From: SZUA-38 sp965212525
GTDB taxonomy: Bacteria; Pseudomonadota; Gammaproteobacteria; Xanthomonadales; SZUA-38
Direction: 5' to 3'
NCBI GenBank assembly: GCA_965212525.1
Contig: CBDBVC010000037.1
Span: 124,001 to 188,000, forward strand
Length of the DNA: 64,000 bases
Positions 33,745-42,300 of this stretch are shown one piece after another. The position numbers were made by a program, and so were the translations under genes. How positions within the stretch are numbered: the first letter of the stretch is position 1; each line of letters begins with the position of its first letter. The notes below the pieces were generated by a model, which worked only from the letters and a program-made list of their open reading frames with translations, had not been told where the DNA came from and searched no databases.

Positions 33745-35654
33745 TGCTGCCTGCCCCGCTGACTCAATGATCTGGCCGGATCCGCGCCTTCTTCTGTAGC
33801 GGTGGGCGGAAGCAGATAGGCATCGATCACCTTGCGGGCGATTGGCGCGGCCACAGAAGACCCACCGCCACCATGCTCGGCGATGACGGCGATGGCGATT
33901 TGAGGCGAATCAGCCGGTGCGAACGCGATGAACAGGGCATGATCCCGAAGGTGGTCGGCAACCAGAGTGACATCATATTCCTCGCCTTCCTCAAGGCCAT
34001 AAACCTGTGCCGTGCCTGTCTTGCCCGCAATCAGAAACGGTGGATTGTCTGCCGCGATGGCACGGGCCGTGCCGCGCGGGCCGTGAACCACATTCTTCAT
34101 GCCCTCGACGACAATCTGCCAGTTGAGCGCATCTCGCACGGGTATGGTGTATCCGGGATACTCGGGATAATCGATGGCGCCCGATTCGCCATCCTCGATT
34201 GCCCTTAACAGATGAGGCTGAACCACCTGACCGCGATTGGCAATCGCAGCGGCGGCGCTGGCCAGCTGAATCGGAGTCGTCACCATGAAGCCCTGACCAA
34301 TGCCGAGAATGACCGTTTCACCCGGGAACCACGGCAGGTCCTGGGTCTGGCGCTTCCACTCACGTGACGGCAGGATGCCGGATATTTCGCCATGAAGATC
34401 AAGACGGGTCGGCTGGCCAAATCCAAACTGACCGAGATAATCGTGAATCCGGTCGATGGTCAGATCGACAGCAAGCTTGTAAAAGAAGACATTCACCGAT
34501 TGCGACAGGGCATCCTGGACATCAACACGTCCGTGTCCGGTTCGCTGCCAGTCATGATATTTGCGTTCCTGGTTGGGCAGCTGGTAATAACCGATGGAAT
34601 TGACCACGGTGTCCTCATCGATCAGACCGAGCTCGAGCCCTGCCAGTGCGATGTAGGGTTTCAGTGTCGAACCGGGTTCATATCCGCCCTGCAGGGCACG
34701 ATTGAACAATGGTCGCCCCGGTGAATCGATCAGCTCGCGGAAATCATTTCTGCTGATTCCATTGACAAACAGGTTGGGGTTGTAGGAAGGCGCACTCACC
34801 AGTGCCAGGATTTCACCGGTAGCAGGATCGAGTGCAACGATTGCACCGTTGTAACCTGACAGGGCCTCGATTGCCGCCTGCTGCAATTCCAGATCAATGG
34901 TCAGGTGCAGGTTATGGCCGGAGCGTTGTGGCTCGGATTGTAGCACCTCGATCACCCTGCCCTGGGCATTGGTTTCGACCTGTTGCTGCCCGACCTGGCC
35001 ATGCAACAACGACTCATAGTAGCGTTCCACACCGGACTTGCCGATGTGTGTTGTGGCGACGTATTCACTGGCGTCGACCAATTGCAGATCCCTGGGGTCC
35101 AGACGGCCCACATAACCAATGATATGCGCCAGCTGACTGTCGAAGGGATACTGCCGTGTCTGGTAGGCCGTGACCTGCACACCGGGGAAGCGATGCCGGT
35201 TGACGGAGAAACGCGCCACCTCATCTTCGCTCAGCTGCAGACGCAGCGGGACACTCTGGAAACTGTGCCGTGCCGATCTGATCTGCCTGAATTTCTCCAG
35301 ATCATCATCGCTCAGAGACAGAATGCCCGACAATCGCTGCAGTGTATCTTCAATATCGTCTACCTGTTCCGGGATGATTTCCAGCCGGAACGCAGGCCAG
35401 TTATCCGCCACAACCACGCCATGACGATCATAGATCAGGCCGCGGTTGGATGGTCTCGGCACAATCTTGACCCGGTTTTCCTCCGATCGTGTGATGTATT
35501 CACTGTGATTGATGATCTGCAGATCGATGAACCGCCAGATCAGCACCATGAAACAGAACAGTGTGATTGCAAAGGCAGTCATGGCTCGCTGTCTGAAACC
35601 TGCCTTTTCCCTTGCCAGGTCACGAATCTGCTGTCTGGGCCGGCTCTGGATCAT
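33741..35654 (-). CDS. mrdA: Penicillin-binding protein 2 (elongasome transpeptidase)
   Basis: 637 residues from the ATG at 35654, which overlaps the mreD stop by 4 nt; the frame continues open to 36050 but only as an alternate frame of mreD. One N-terminal membrane anchor (about 25-45) is followed by the pedestal domain (with NRGLIYDRHGVVVADN) and the transpeptidase domain with SxxK in EPGSTLKPY, SxN in LSQSVNVFF and KTG in IAGKTGTAQV. It cross-links glycan made by RodA during lateral growth. Confidence 0.98.
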   Translation of the reverse strand: MIQSRPRQQIRDLAREKAGFRQRAMTAFAITLFCFMVLIWRFIDLQIINHSEYITRSEENRVKIVPRPSNRGLIYDRHGVVVADNWPAFRLEIIPEQVDDIEDTLQRLSGILSLSDDDLEKFRQIRSARHSFQSVPLRLQLSEDEVARFSVNRHRFPGVQVTAYQTRQYPFDSQLAHIIGYVGRLDPRDLQLVDASEYVATTHIGKSGVERYYESLLHGQVGQQQVETNAQGRVIEVLQSEPQRSGHNLHLTIDLELQQAAIEALSGYNGAIVALDPATGEILALVSAPSYNPNLFVNGISRNDFRELIDSPGRPLFNRALQGGYEPGSTLKPYIALAGLELGLIDEDTVVNSIGYYQLPNQERKYHDWQRTGHGRVDVQDALSQSVNVFFYKLAVDLTIDRIHDYLGQFGFGQPTRLDLHGEISGILPSREWKRQTQDLPWFPGETVILGIGQGFMVTTPIQLASAAAAIANRGQVVQPHLLRAIEDGESGAIDYPEYPGYTIPVRDALNWQIVVEGMKNVVHGPRGTARAIAADNPPFLIAGKTGTAQVYGLEEGEEYDVTLVADHLRDHALFIAFAPADSPQIAIAVIAEHGGGGSSVAAPIARKVIDAYLLPPTATEEGADPARSLSQRGRQQ

Positions 35655-36142
35655 GACTGTGCCGATCGCACTCCCCGTCTGACCAGGTCCATCGCCAGGA
35701 TCATCCATGGCCAGATCACCATGGCAGAAAACGGTGCGATCAGGATTTCCCAGCCAGGCGCAGAACCATAGACCAGCGAATGAATCCAGGTGTAGATCAC
35801 GCGGTCGTTGAGCAGGATGACCATGACAACAATCGCCTGTTGCCACAGCCTGAAGAACCTCAGACGCAGCCTGAATCGGTGAACGATGTAGGTGATTACC
35901 ACCAGACCGAGCGCATGCTGACCGAGCAGTGTGCCGGTCAGGAAATCGAGTATGATGCCTGCGCTGAATGCCAGCCCCATGGTCATCATCGAAGGCGACT
36001 CGATCGACCAGTAAATGATAAACATGGCCACCCAGTAGGGCCGGAACCACTGCAGTGATTCCGGCAGTGGAATAATGGTGAGTACCATGGCAACCAGAAT
36101 CGTCGCCGTAATGATCCTGTAGCTGACCAGCCTACGAGCCAT
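35651..36142 (-). CDS. mreD: Rod shape-determining protein MreD
   Basis: 163 residues with five or six hydrophobic segments, the usual size and layout of MreD. Typical features are the RPYWVAMFIIYWSIESP segment and LDFLTGTLLGQHALGLVVI. It is an inner-membrane component of the elongasome linking MreC and the PBP2/RodA synthases. Its start overlaps the mreC end by 11 nt and its stop overlaps mrdA by 4 nt. Confidence 0.95.
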   Translation of the reverse strand: MARRLVSYRIITATILVAMVLTIIPLPESLQWFRPYWVAMFIIYWSIESPSMMTMGLAFSAGIILDFLTGTLLGQHALGLVVITYIVHRFRLRLRFFRLWQQAIVVMVILLNDRVIYTWIHSLVYGSAPGWEILIAPFSAMVIWPWMILAMDLVRRGVRSAQS

Positions 36143-37031
36143 CGCCGCTCACATCCGTTTCAGCTTCAGGCTCAGGTGCTGTTTCATCCCCCTCGTTTGG
36201 CCATACCACCAGCACCTGGTGGATCCGACCCAGGTCGGCAGCCGGTCGGGCCAGTACGGTCAGGAATGCATCGTCCTCTGGTCGCGAGATCTGTGTGACG
36301 GTCGCCACAGGAATCCCGGTGGGAAATCGCCCCCCCATACCGGATGTGACCAGCAGGTCGCCTTCGACCAGATTGGAACTGATGGGTATATCGCGCATCT
36401 CGATCTGATCGGTGCGACCCATGCCATAGGCGATTCCACGCAGACCGGTTCGATTGACAGTCACCGGAATGGCATGCGATGGGTCGCTGATCATCAGCGC
36501 ATTCGAGATCAGTGGACTGACCGATGAAATCTGTCCGACAACACCACTGGCATCAACCAGCGGCTGACCGACTACGATATTGTCGACGGCCCCCAGAGAG
36601 ATGGCGATCTGGTGTGAGTACGGATCCAGGTCGATGTCGACGATATCCGCCACCAGTGTTCGATCCTGTACCCGTGGTGCTGCATTGAGCAGCGTTCGAA
36701 GTCGGTTGTTCTCGCTTTGAAGCGATCTCATTCTGGACAGTTCGGACTGCAGCTGCAGCATCTGAGACTCAAGACGCTGATTGATTGCGACTGTGTCATC
36801 ATGTTCAACCCAGGTTCTGCTGATCCAGGCACCGGCCTTGGATGGCCACTCGACCAGATAGACAATCGGATAGGCAATCACCGACAGGCTGGACTTGAGC
36901 TTGCCGATATAACTGCCATGATGATCAGCCAGCATCAGACCGATGGCCAGCAGTACATAAATCACCACTCTGAGCGCACCTGTGCCGGAGGGCGTGGTGG
37001 TGACTGTGGCACTCTGAACGCTATCAATCAT
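36132..37031 (-). CDS. mreC: Rod shape-determining protein MreC
   Basis: 299 residues. A short cytoplasmic N-terminus, one membrane segment (about 20-38), a coiled coil (about 75-112, ending LQSENNRLRTLL) and a periplasmic double beta-barrel domain with DPYSHQIAISLGAVDNIVVG and GVVGQISSVSPLISNALMI. MreC binds PBP2 and activates the RodA-PBP2 synthase. An acidic tail of about 20 residues ends the protein. It lies 29 nt after mreB and overlaps mreD by 11 nt. Confidence 0.97.
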   Translation of the reverse strand: MIDSVQSATVTTTPSGTGALRVVIYVLLAIGLMLADHHGSYIGKLKSSLSVIAYPIVYLVEWPSKAGAWISRTWVEHDDTVAINQRLESQMLQLQSELSRMRSLQSENNRLRTLLNAAPRVQDRTLVADIVDIDLDPYSHQIAISLGAVDNIVVGQPLVDASGVVGQISSVSPLISNALMISDPSHAIPVTVNRTGLRGIAYGMGRTDQIEMRDIPISSNLVEGDLLVTSGMGGRFPTGIPVATVTQISRPEDDAFLTVLARPAADLGRIHQVLVVWPNEGDETAPEPEAETDVSGDGS

Positions 37032-37060
37032 GGCTCATGCCCGAATCCGGTTGTCTGGCC

Positions 37061-38110
37061 TCAGTCAAACGAAAAGATGTCATCCCCGTGCTTGTCCATC
37101 AACTCGATGGCTCGGCCGCCACCGCGTGCAACACAGGTCAGCGGGTCTTCGGCAATCAGTATTGGCAGCCCTGTTTCCTCCATCAACAGGCGATCGAGGT
37201 CACGAAGCAGTGCCCCGCCACCGGTCAGAACGATACCGCGCTCAGCAACATCGGCACACAGTTCGGGCGGCGTCTGTTCCAGTGCCGTTTTCAAGGCTTC
37301 GGCAATACCCATCAGTGGCTCATGCAGCGCTTCGAGAATTTCATTCGAATTGATGGTGAAGACACGCGGAATGCCCTCGGCCAGGTTTCGGCCCGAGACA
37401 TCAAGCTCGCGCACTTCGGAGGAAGGATAGGCACATCCGATTTCAACCTTGATCCGTTCCGCCGTTGCTTCGCCGATCAGCGTACCGTAGTTGCGTCTGA
37501 CATAGTTGATGATTGCCTCGTCGAACCGGTCGCCACCAATCCGTACCGATGACGAGTAGACAATGCCGTTGAGCGAGAGCACAGCAACCTCGGATGTACC
37601 ACCACCGATGTCGAGTACCATCGAGCCACGGGCTTCATGAATCGGAATCCCGGCACCGATGGCTGCCGCCATGGGCTCCTCGATCAGATAGACTTCCCTG
37701 GCACCAGCACCTTCAGCTGATTCCTTGATGGCGCGTCGTTCAACCTGGGTCGAGCCACAGGGCACACAGATCAGCACACGCGGGCTTGGGTGCAGCATGC
37801 GATTGCGATGTACCTTGCGGATGAAATGCTGCAGCATTTCCTCGGTCATGGTGAAGTCTGCAATCACACCATCCTTGAGCGGGCGTATGGTGTTGATGTT
37901 CCCGGGTGTTCGCCCGAGCATGCGCTTGGCTTCGGCACCCACAGAGGCGACCGACTTGGGTCCACCGGGTCCACGATCCTGGCGAATGGCCACGACGGAG
38001 GGTTCGTTCAGCACGATGCCCTGATCACGCACGTAGATCAGGGTATTGGCAGTCCCGAGGTCGATGGACAGGTCGTTTGAGAACAAACCTCGAAGTCGTT
38101 TCAGTATCAT
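37061..38110 (-). CDS. mreB: Rod shape-determining actin-like protein MreB
   Basis: 349 residues. Bacterial actin that directs lateral wall synthesis. Phosphate-1 loop SIDLGTANTLIYV, phosphate-2 loop MVLDIGGGTSEVAV and adenosine motif GIVLTGGGALLRDLD are all present; the membrane-binding N-terminus (MILKRLRGLFSND) is amphipathic. It is first in a run of eleven minus-strand genes (mreB to lipA) that covers nearly the whole elongasome. The upstream 262 bp to the divergent kinase gene should hold the main promoter; I see no clear -35/-10 pair there. Confidence 0.99.
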   Translation of the reverse strand: MILKRLRGLFSNDLSIDLGTANTLIYVRDQGIVLNEPSVVAIRQDRGPGGPKSVASVGAEAKRMLGRTPGNINTIRPLKDGVIADFTMTEEMLQHFIRKVHRNRMLHPSPRVLICVPCGSTQVERRAIKESAEGAGAREVYLIEEPMAAAIGAGIPIHEARGSMVLDIGGGTSEVAVLSLNGIVYSSSVRIGGDRFDEAIINYVRRNYGTLIGEATAERIKVEIGCAYPSSEVRELDVSGRNLAEGIPRVFTINSNEILEALHEPLMGIAEALKTALEQTPPELCADVAERGIVLTGGGALLRDLDRLLMEETGLPILIAEDPLTCVARGGGRAIELMDKHGDDIFSFD

Positions 38111-38372
38111 AGTATTGTTTCTTTTTCTGGAATCCGGGAAAAAAAGCGCGGTACTGTATCAAGAATGCAGTCCTGACAGCAAGCGCCTGAAGCGAAAAGA
38201 ACGCCTCATTGTCGCAATAGCACAGTGTAGTGCCTGACTGATGGCCAAATATGTCATTTTTATGGACGTTTTCACTGATTCGGGCACATGAGAACACCAG
38301 CGCACCAAACTTGTAACTGCCGAAGGTTCAGGGCATTATCCGTCTGCTTTGCCCAATTCCCGAGGTTACCCC

Positions 38373-39305
38373 ATGTCTGCACTGATCTGCGGCTCCCTGG
38401 CCTACGATTCGATCATGGTTTTTGAAGATCATTTCAAGAACCACATACTGCCTGAAAAAGTACATATGCTGAATGTCTCGTTCTTTGTGCCCGACCTTCA
38501 GCGCTACTATGGCGGCTGTGCCGGCAATATCAGCTACAACTACAAACTGCTCGGCCAGGACCCCAAGCCGATGGCCACCGTTGGCCATGACTTCACGCCT
38601 TACCGGGACCGGCTCGACAAACTTGGCATTTCCTGTGAGTACGTCACCGAGCTGGATGAGTTCTACACTGCCCAGGCATACATTACTACGGATCTGGACA
38701 GCAACCAGATCACGGCGTTTCACCCGGGCGCCATGCTGCAGTCTCATCGCAATCATGTCAGAGACACTGACGGAATCAGCATCGGTATCGTCGCCCCCGA
38801 CGGACGTGAGGCAATGATTCAGCATGCCGATGAATTCCTCGAATGCGGCATCCCGTTCATTTTTGACCCGGGCCAGGCACTGCCACTATTCGATGCCGAT
38901 GATCTGAAGCGATTCATCGAGCAGGCCAACTGGATCACCGTCAACGATTATGAATCGGAACTGGTGAAGGAACGGACCGGCTACAGCGAAGCCGACATTG
39001 CCGCTCGCACCGAAGCTTACATCGTCACTCGCGGCGAGCGTGGTTCAACCATCTACCTGGGAGATGACACGCTGGACATTCCGACCGCCAGAGCCGCACA
39101 GGTAGAGGATCCCACCGGTTGCGGCGATGCCTTCAGGGCCGGACTGCTCTATGGTCTGGAACATGAGCTCGACTGGGACAAGACCGGACGCATTGCATCA
39201 CTCATGGGTGCTATCAAGATTGAATTGCAGGGTACACAGAATCACGCCTTCACGCTGGATGAGTTCAGCAAACGCTACGCCGAGGAATTTGGCCACAGCC
39301 TCTGA
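38373..39305 (+). CDS. PfkB-family carbohydrate kinase, adenosine kinase-like
   Basis: 310 residues from the ATG at 38373 (CGAGG about 7 nt upstream). Ribokinase-fold kinase. The N-terminal GSLAYDSIM and GGCAGNISYN motifs bind the sugar, and the C-terminal signature DPTGCGDAFRAGLLYG carries the catalytic base D252 and the anion hole. The MLNVSFFVPDLQRYYGG segment is close to bacterial adenosine kinases, so the likely reaction is adenosine to AMP; another nucleoside or sugar cannot be excluded. It is divergent from mreB and monocistronic, ending in a hairpin. Confidence 0.88.
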   Translation: MSALICGSLAYDSIMVFEDHFKNHILPEKVHMLNVSFFVPDLQRYYGGCAGNISYNYKLLGQDPKPMATVGHDFTPYRDRLDKLGISCEYVTELDEFYTAQAYITTDLDSNQITAFHPGAMLQSHRNHVRDTDGISIGIVAPDGREAMIQHADEFLECGIPFIFDPGQALPLFDADDLKRFIEQANWITVNDYESELVKERTGYSEADIAARTEAYIVTRGERGSTIYLGDDTLDIPTARAAQVEDPTGCGDAFRAGLLYGLEHELDWDKTGRIASLMGAIKIELQGTQNHAFTLDEFSKRYAEEFGHSL

Positions 39306-39325
39306 GGCTGGTCACGATTCACTGA

Positions 39326-39349
39326 CGGGACCGGCAATCGCCAGTCCCG
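39326..39349. terminator. Hairpin between convergent kinase and C25-peptidase genes
   Basis: CGGGAC and GTCCCG form a stem extended by GGC/GCC across one C-A mismatch around an AATC loop. It lies in the 56 bp between two convergent stops. The T-rich tail is poor on both strands, so it is only a likely bidirectional terminator. Confidence 0.4.
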
Positions 39350-39361
39350 CCATGTTCTGAT

Positions 39362-42300
39362 TCAGGGCTGAATCACCAGTGCCGGATCGCCGAGCAGTGT
39401 CCAGCCCAGAATCACATCCAGATAACCCGGTTGTTCCATGGCCAGACTGTTCCTGGCCTGCACAATGGCGTCACCAATACGGGTACCCGGTTCTGCCAGC
39501 AACGGTATCAGATAGGTACCCAGCAGGGCCTCATGCGCACTCGATGTGAGCGTGGCCGAGCCCATCACGGCAGCAGCGCCGCGGTCACCGGAAAGCAGGA
39601 AACTGTGCGCCATGGTATTCGACAGAGGCGAGACAAAATAGGTATTCCAGCAACCGAACTGATTGATGAAGGTGGGCTTGCCCGAATTGTTCAGTGCCAG
39701 CACGTCACTGGTGGTGTACAGCCCATCGAAACTCCAGGCATCCGGTCCGGAATGTCCGAAATAACTGACAAGTGCCGTACCCTGATTGATGGCAGATGTG
39801 ATTCGCTGATTGGCCCCCTCGACCGTGTCTTCGGTCAGGAATGCCGTATCAATCGACCAGCCCTGCGGCAACAGCGCCATCTGCGACGACGAGATTGCTG
39901 CAAATGTCTCATTGTCATCAGCAGAAAACAGTGCCGTCGAACTGAAGCTGTTCTGGGAATAATCCACAATCTTGCTGATGGCCAGTTGCAACTCGCTCAC
40001 CGTTCTCACCGGCAACCTGCCGATGGGTACGTCAGCCACCAGATCATTGTCGATGTCGGCCAGCAGGGAATCTGACGGGGTGTAGCTGATCAGATCATCT
40101 GTCGGCGCATACAGCGTTGGAATGAAACTGACCGATCCGATGCCAAGATGATCGAGATAATCATAGCTGTCGCCGCCAACCAGCAGTACATAGGCGGTGC
40201 CTGATTGCTGTATTGAATCCCGGATGAACGCAGCGATGGCATAGGCGTCGACCCGGTGGTGTGAATAGGCCGAGTACACATCCTCCACAGATACGATCCT
40301 GACCTGCAAACCCCTGGCCTGATGGAACAATGCCAGTGGTTCCAGCGCATCGATGAAGTCGGGATGGGCGATCATCAGGTACTGGGCCGCTTGCAGAATG
40401 GGTTCTGCAGGCAGTGCGCGTCGTTGCAATGAGGGCTTGTGCATGCTACCTGCCGTGGCCATCCAGTATCGTGTCTCCGGATCCGGTAATGTCACGATAT
40501 CGGCAGAAAAACCATTGCCATCGACGCTGACCGCTGTGGTCATCCGGTAAACTTCCGATCCACTGACTGCCCAGCTGGCAATCTCCGGCTCATCGAAGTG
40601 GCTGACGCTGACACCATCGCTAGTGACGGATTCAAAGCCGTCACTGTGGATATCATCTGATCCGGCACGCAGTTCACCCTGAACTCCCACAGGAACAAAA
40701 TCGAGACGATTCGCCCTGGCCTGAAGTCTGGCGGGATAATGAAGCTGATAGCCATCCAGATTGATCAGATCGAACGCCACCCCGGTATCACCCGGCATGG
40801 TCAGCGTCAGGTTATTAGCAATCGTCATCAGTGATGCATCGATTGTGGCGATACTGCTGATCACCTCGAGATCATTGGCAGTGACATCATCAACCATGAC
40901 GCCATTGAACAGAATCTGCAGATGATGATCGGGTGATTGTGGCCATGCCGTACCGCCCCAGCCGGTGACACGAAGCTCGGCATCAGCAACACCAGGCAGC
41001 CAGTCCATTGCCTCGATTTCATATTGCCAGCTGGTTGAGTTCTCATAGGTCAGCAGGCGATGACGGTACCAGGGATCATCGATTGGTGAGGCGAAATCGT
41101 ACTGCGCATTGCCGGTATCACCTGCCACAGCCTGATACCAGGCACTGGTTGAAACCTGCTCAGGTACTGATGTCACGAGGACAGGCTGTCGGGCCACGGA
41201 TGCATCAAGCAGCAATTCATAGACATTCGTACGCGTGTACAGACTGTCGGCCGAGTGGCCAAGAAACTCGATGGTATCTCCAGGACCAAAAACGCTGGCG
41301 CTACTGACATGGCGAGCCACAGGCTGCCCTTCGAACGTCAGTGCAATCGCCTCGACATCAACACCCGTCCAGTCAACACCGGCGGCGAGCAGGTCATCGT
41401 ATCCGATTCGCTGCAGACCATCGTGGCTCACGTTGACGGTAATGATACCGCGGGTACCGAGACTCAGGGCACGCTCTGTCAGCTGCGCCTCGCTGGCCTG
41501 ACGGATGGACTGCCAGTCTATCGGTCGATCAGGCAGGGGTTTGCCGTATTCGCCACCAACCTCGAATGCACCGTGCTGACGACTCACGCCCTGCCAGGAA
41601 ATATCCTCTATCAGAACGGAGTTCAATCCAGTCATCGTGGTACTCAAGCGGTACTCGGCGGGAGCCACACCACTGACCTGACTGGAGGATATCGTCTTGT
41701 CATTCAACCGTATCCAGTCACCGCTGGTCTCAGCGTAGACGTTGAAACCGATGTTGCCGGCCTCGGTGGCAGTGGTCCATTCGATATCTGTGGTATCACC
41801 ACGCTGCTTCACCTTCACGTGTGCCAGCGTGACTGGCGTCAGTGCCGCTGCCGTGAAGCGGTTGTCCTCAACCTCACCATCAGCAGCACCACCGGTGGGT
41901 GATTCTGTCAGTCGGGAGATCGGTTCGGTGTCGTAGAACCGGCAGCGCGACTCGAGAAAATCATCGCCCATGGTGCCGAAGCTACTGCCCGGATCGATGG
42001 TCACCGAAATCATGTTGATGCCAGCTGTAACGTCCTGGGCAATGGCCTTTTCACTGGCCGCAAACTGACCGTCATTGTTCCAGTCGAACCAGCAGGCCAG
42101 GAAGCCCGCAGAATTGGCATTGGCCTGGAGTTCTGCATCACTGCTGCCCGGCAGCCAGAAACCCGTCGCCGTGATGCCGTCGTCATCACTGCTGTCCGAA
42201 TCCTGCGAGTAACTGCTGTCTGCTGTCCAGTTCGTGCCGAGTCGGGAGACACCGGTACCGGTGTGCCAGGCAATGCCGTAGATATTGTCCAGATCGGAGA

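Noticed and set aside
35655..36050. N-terminal extension of the PBP2 gene
   Set aside because: It is an alternate frame of mreD; the protein starts at MIQSRPRQQ with a proper anchor and the ATGA overlap to mreD.
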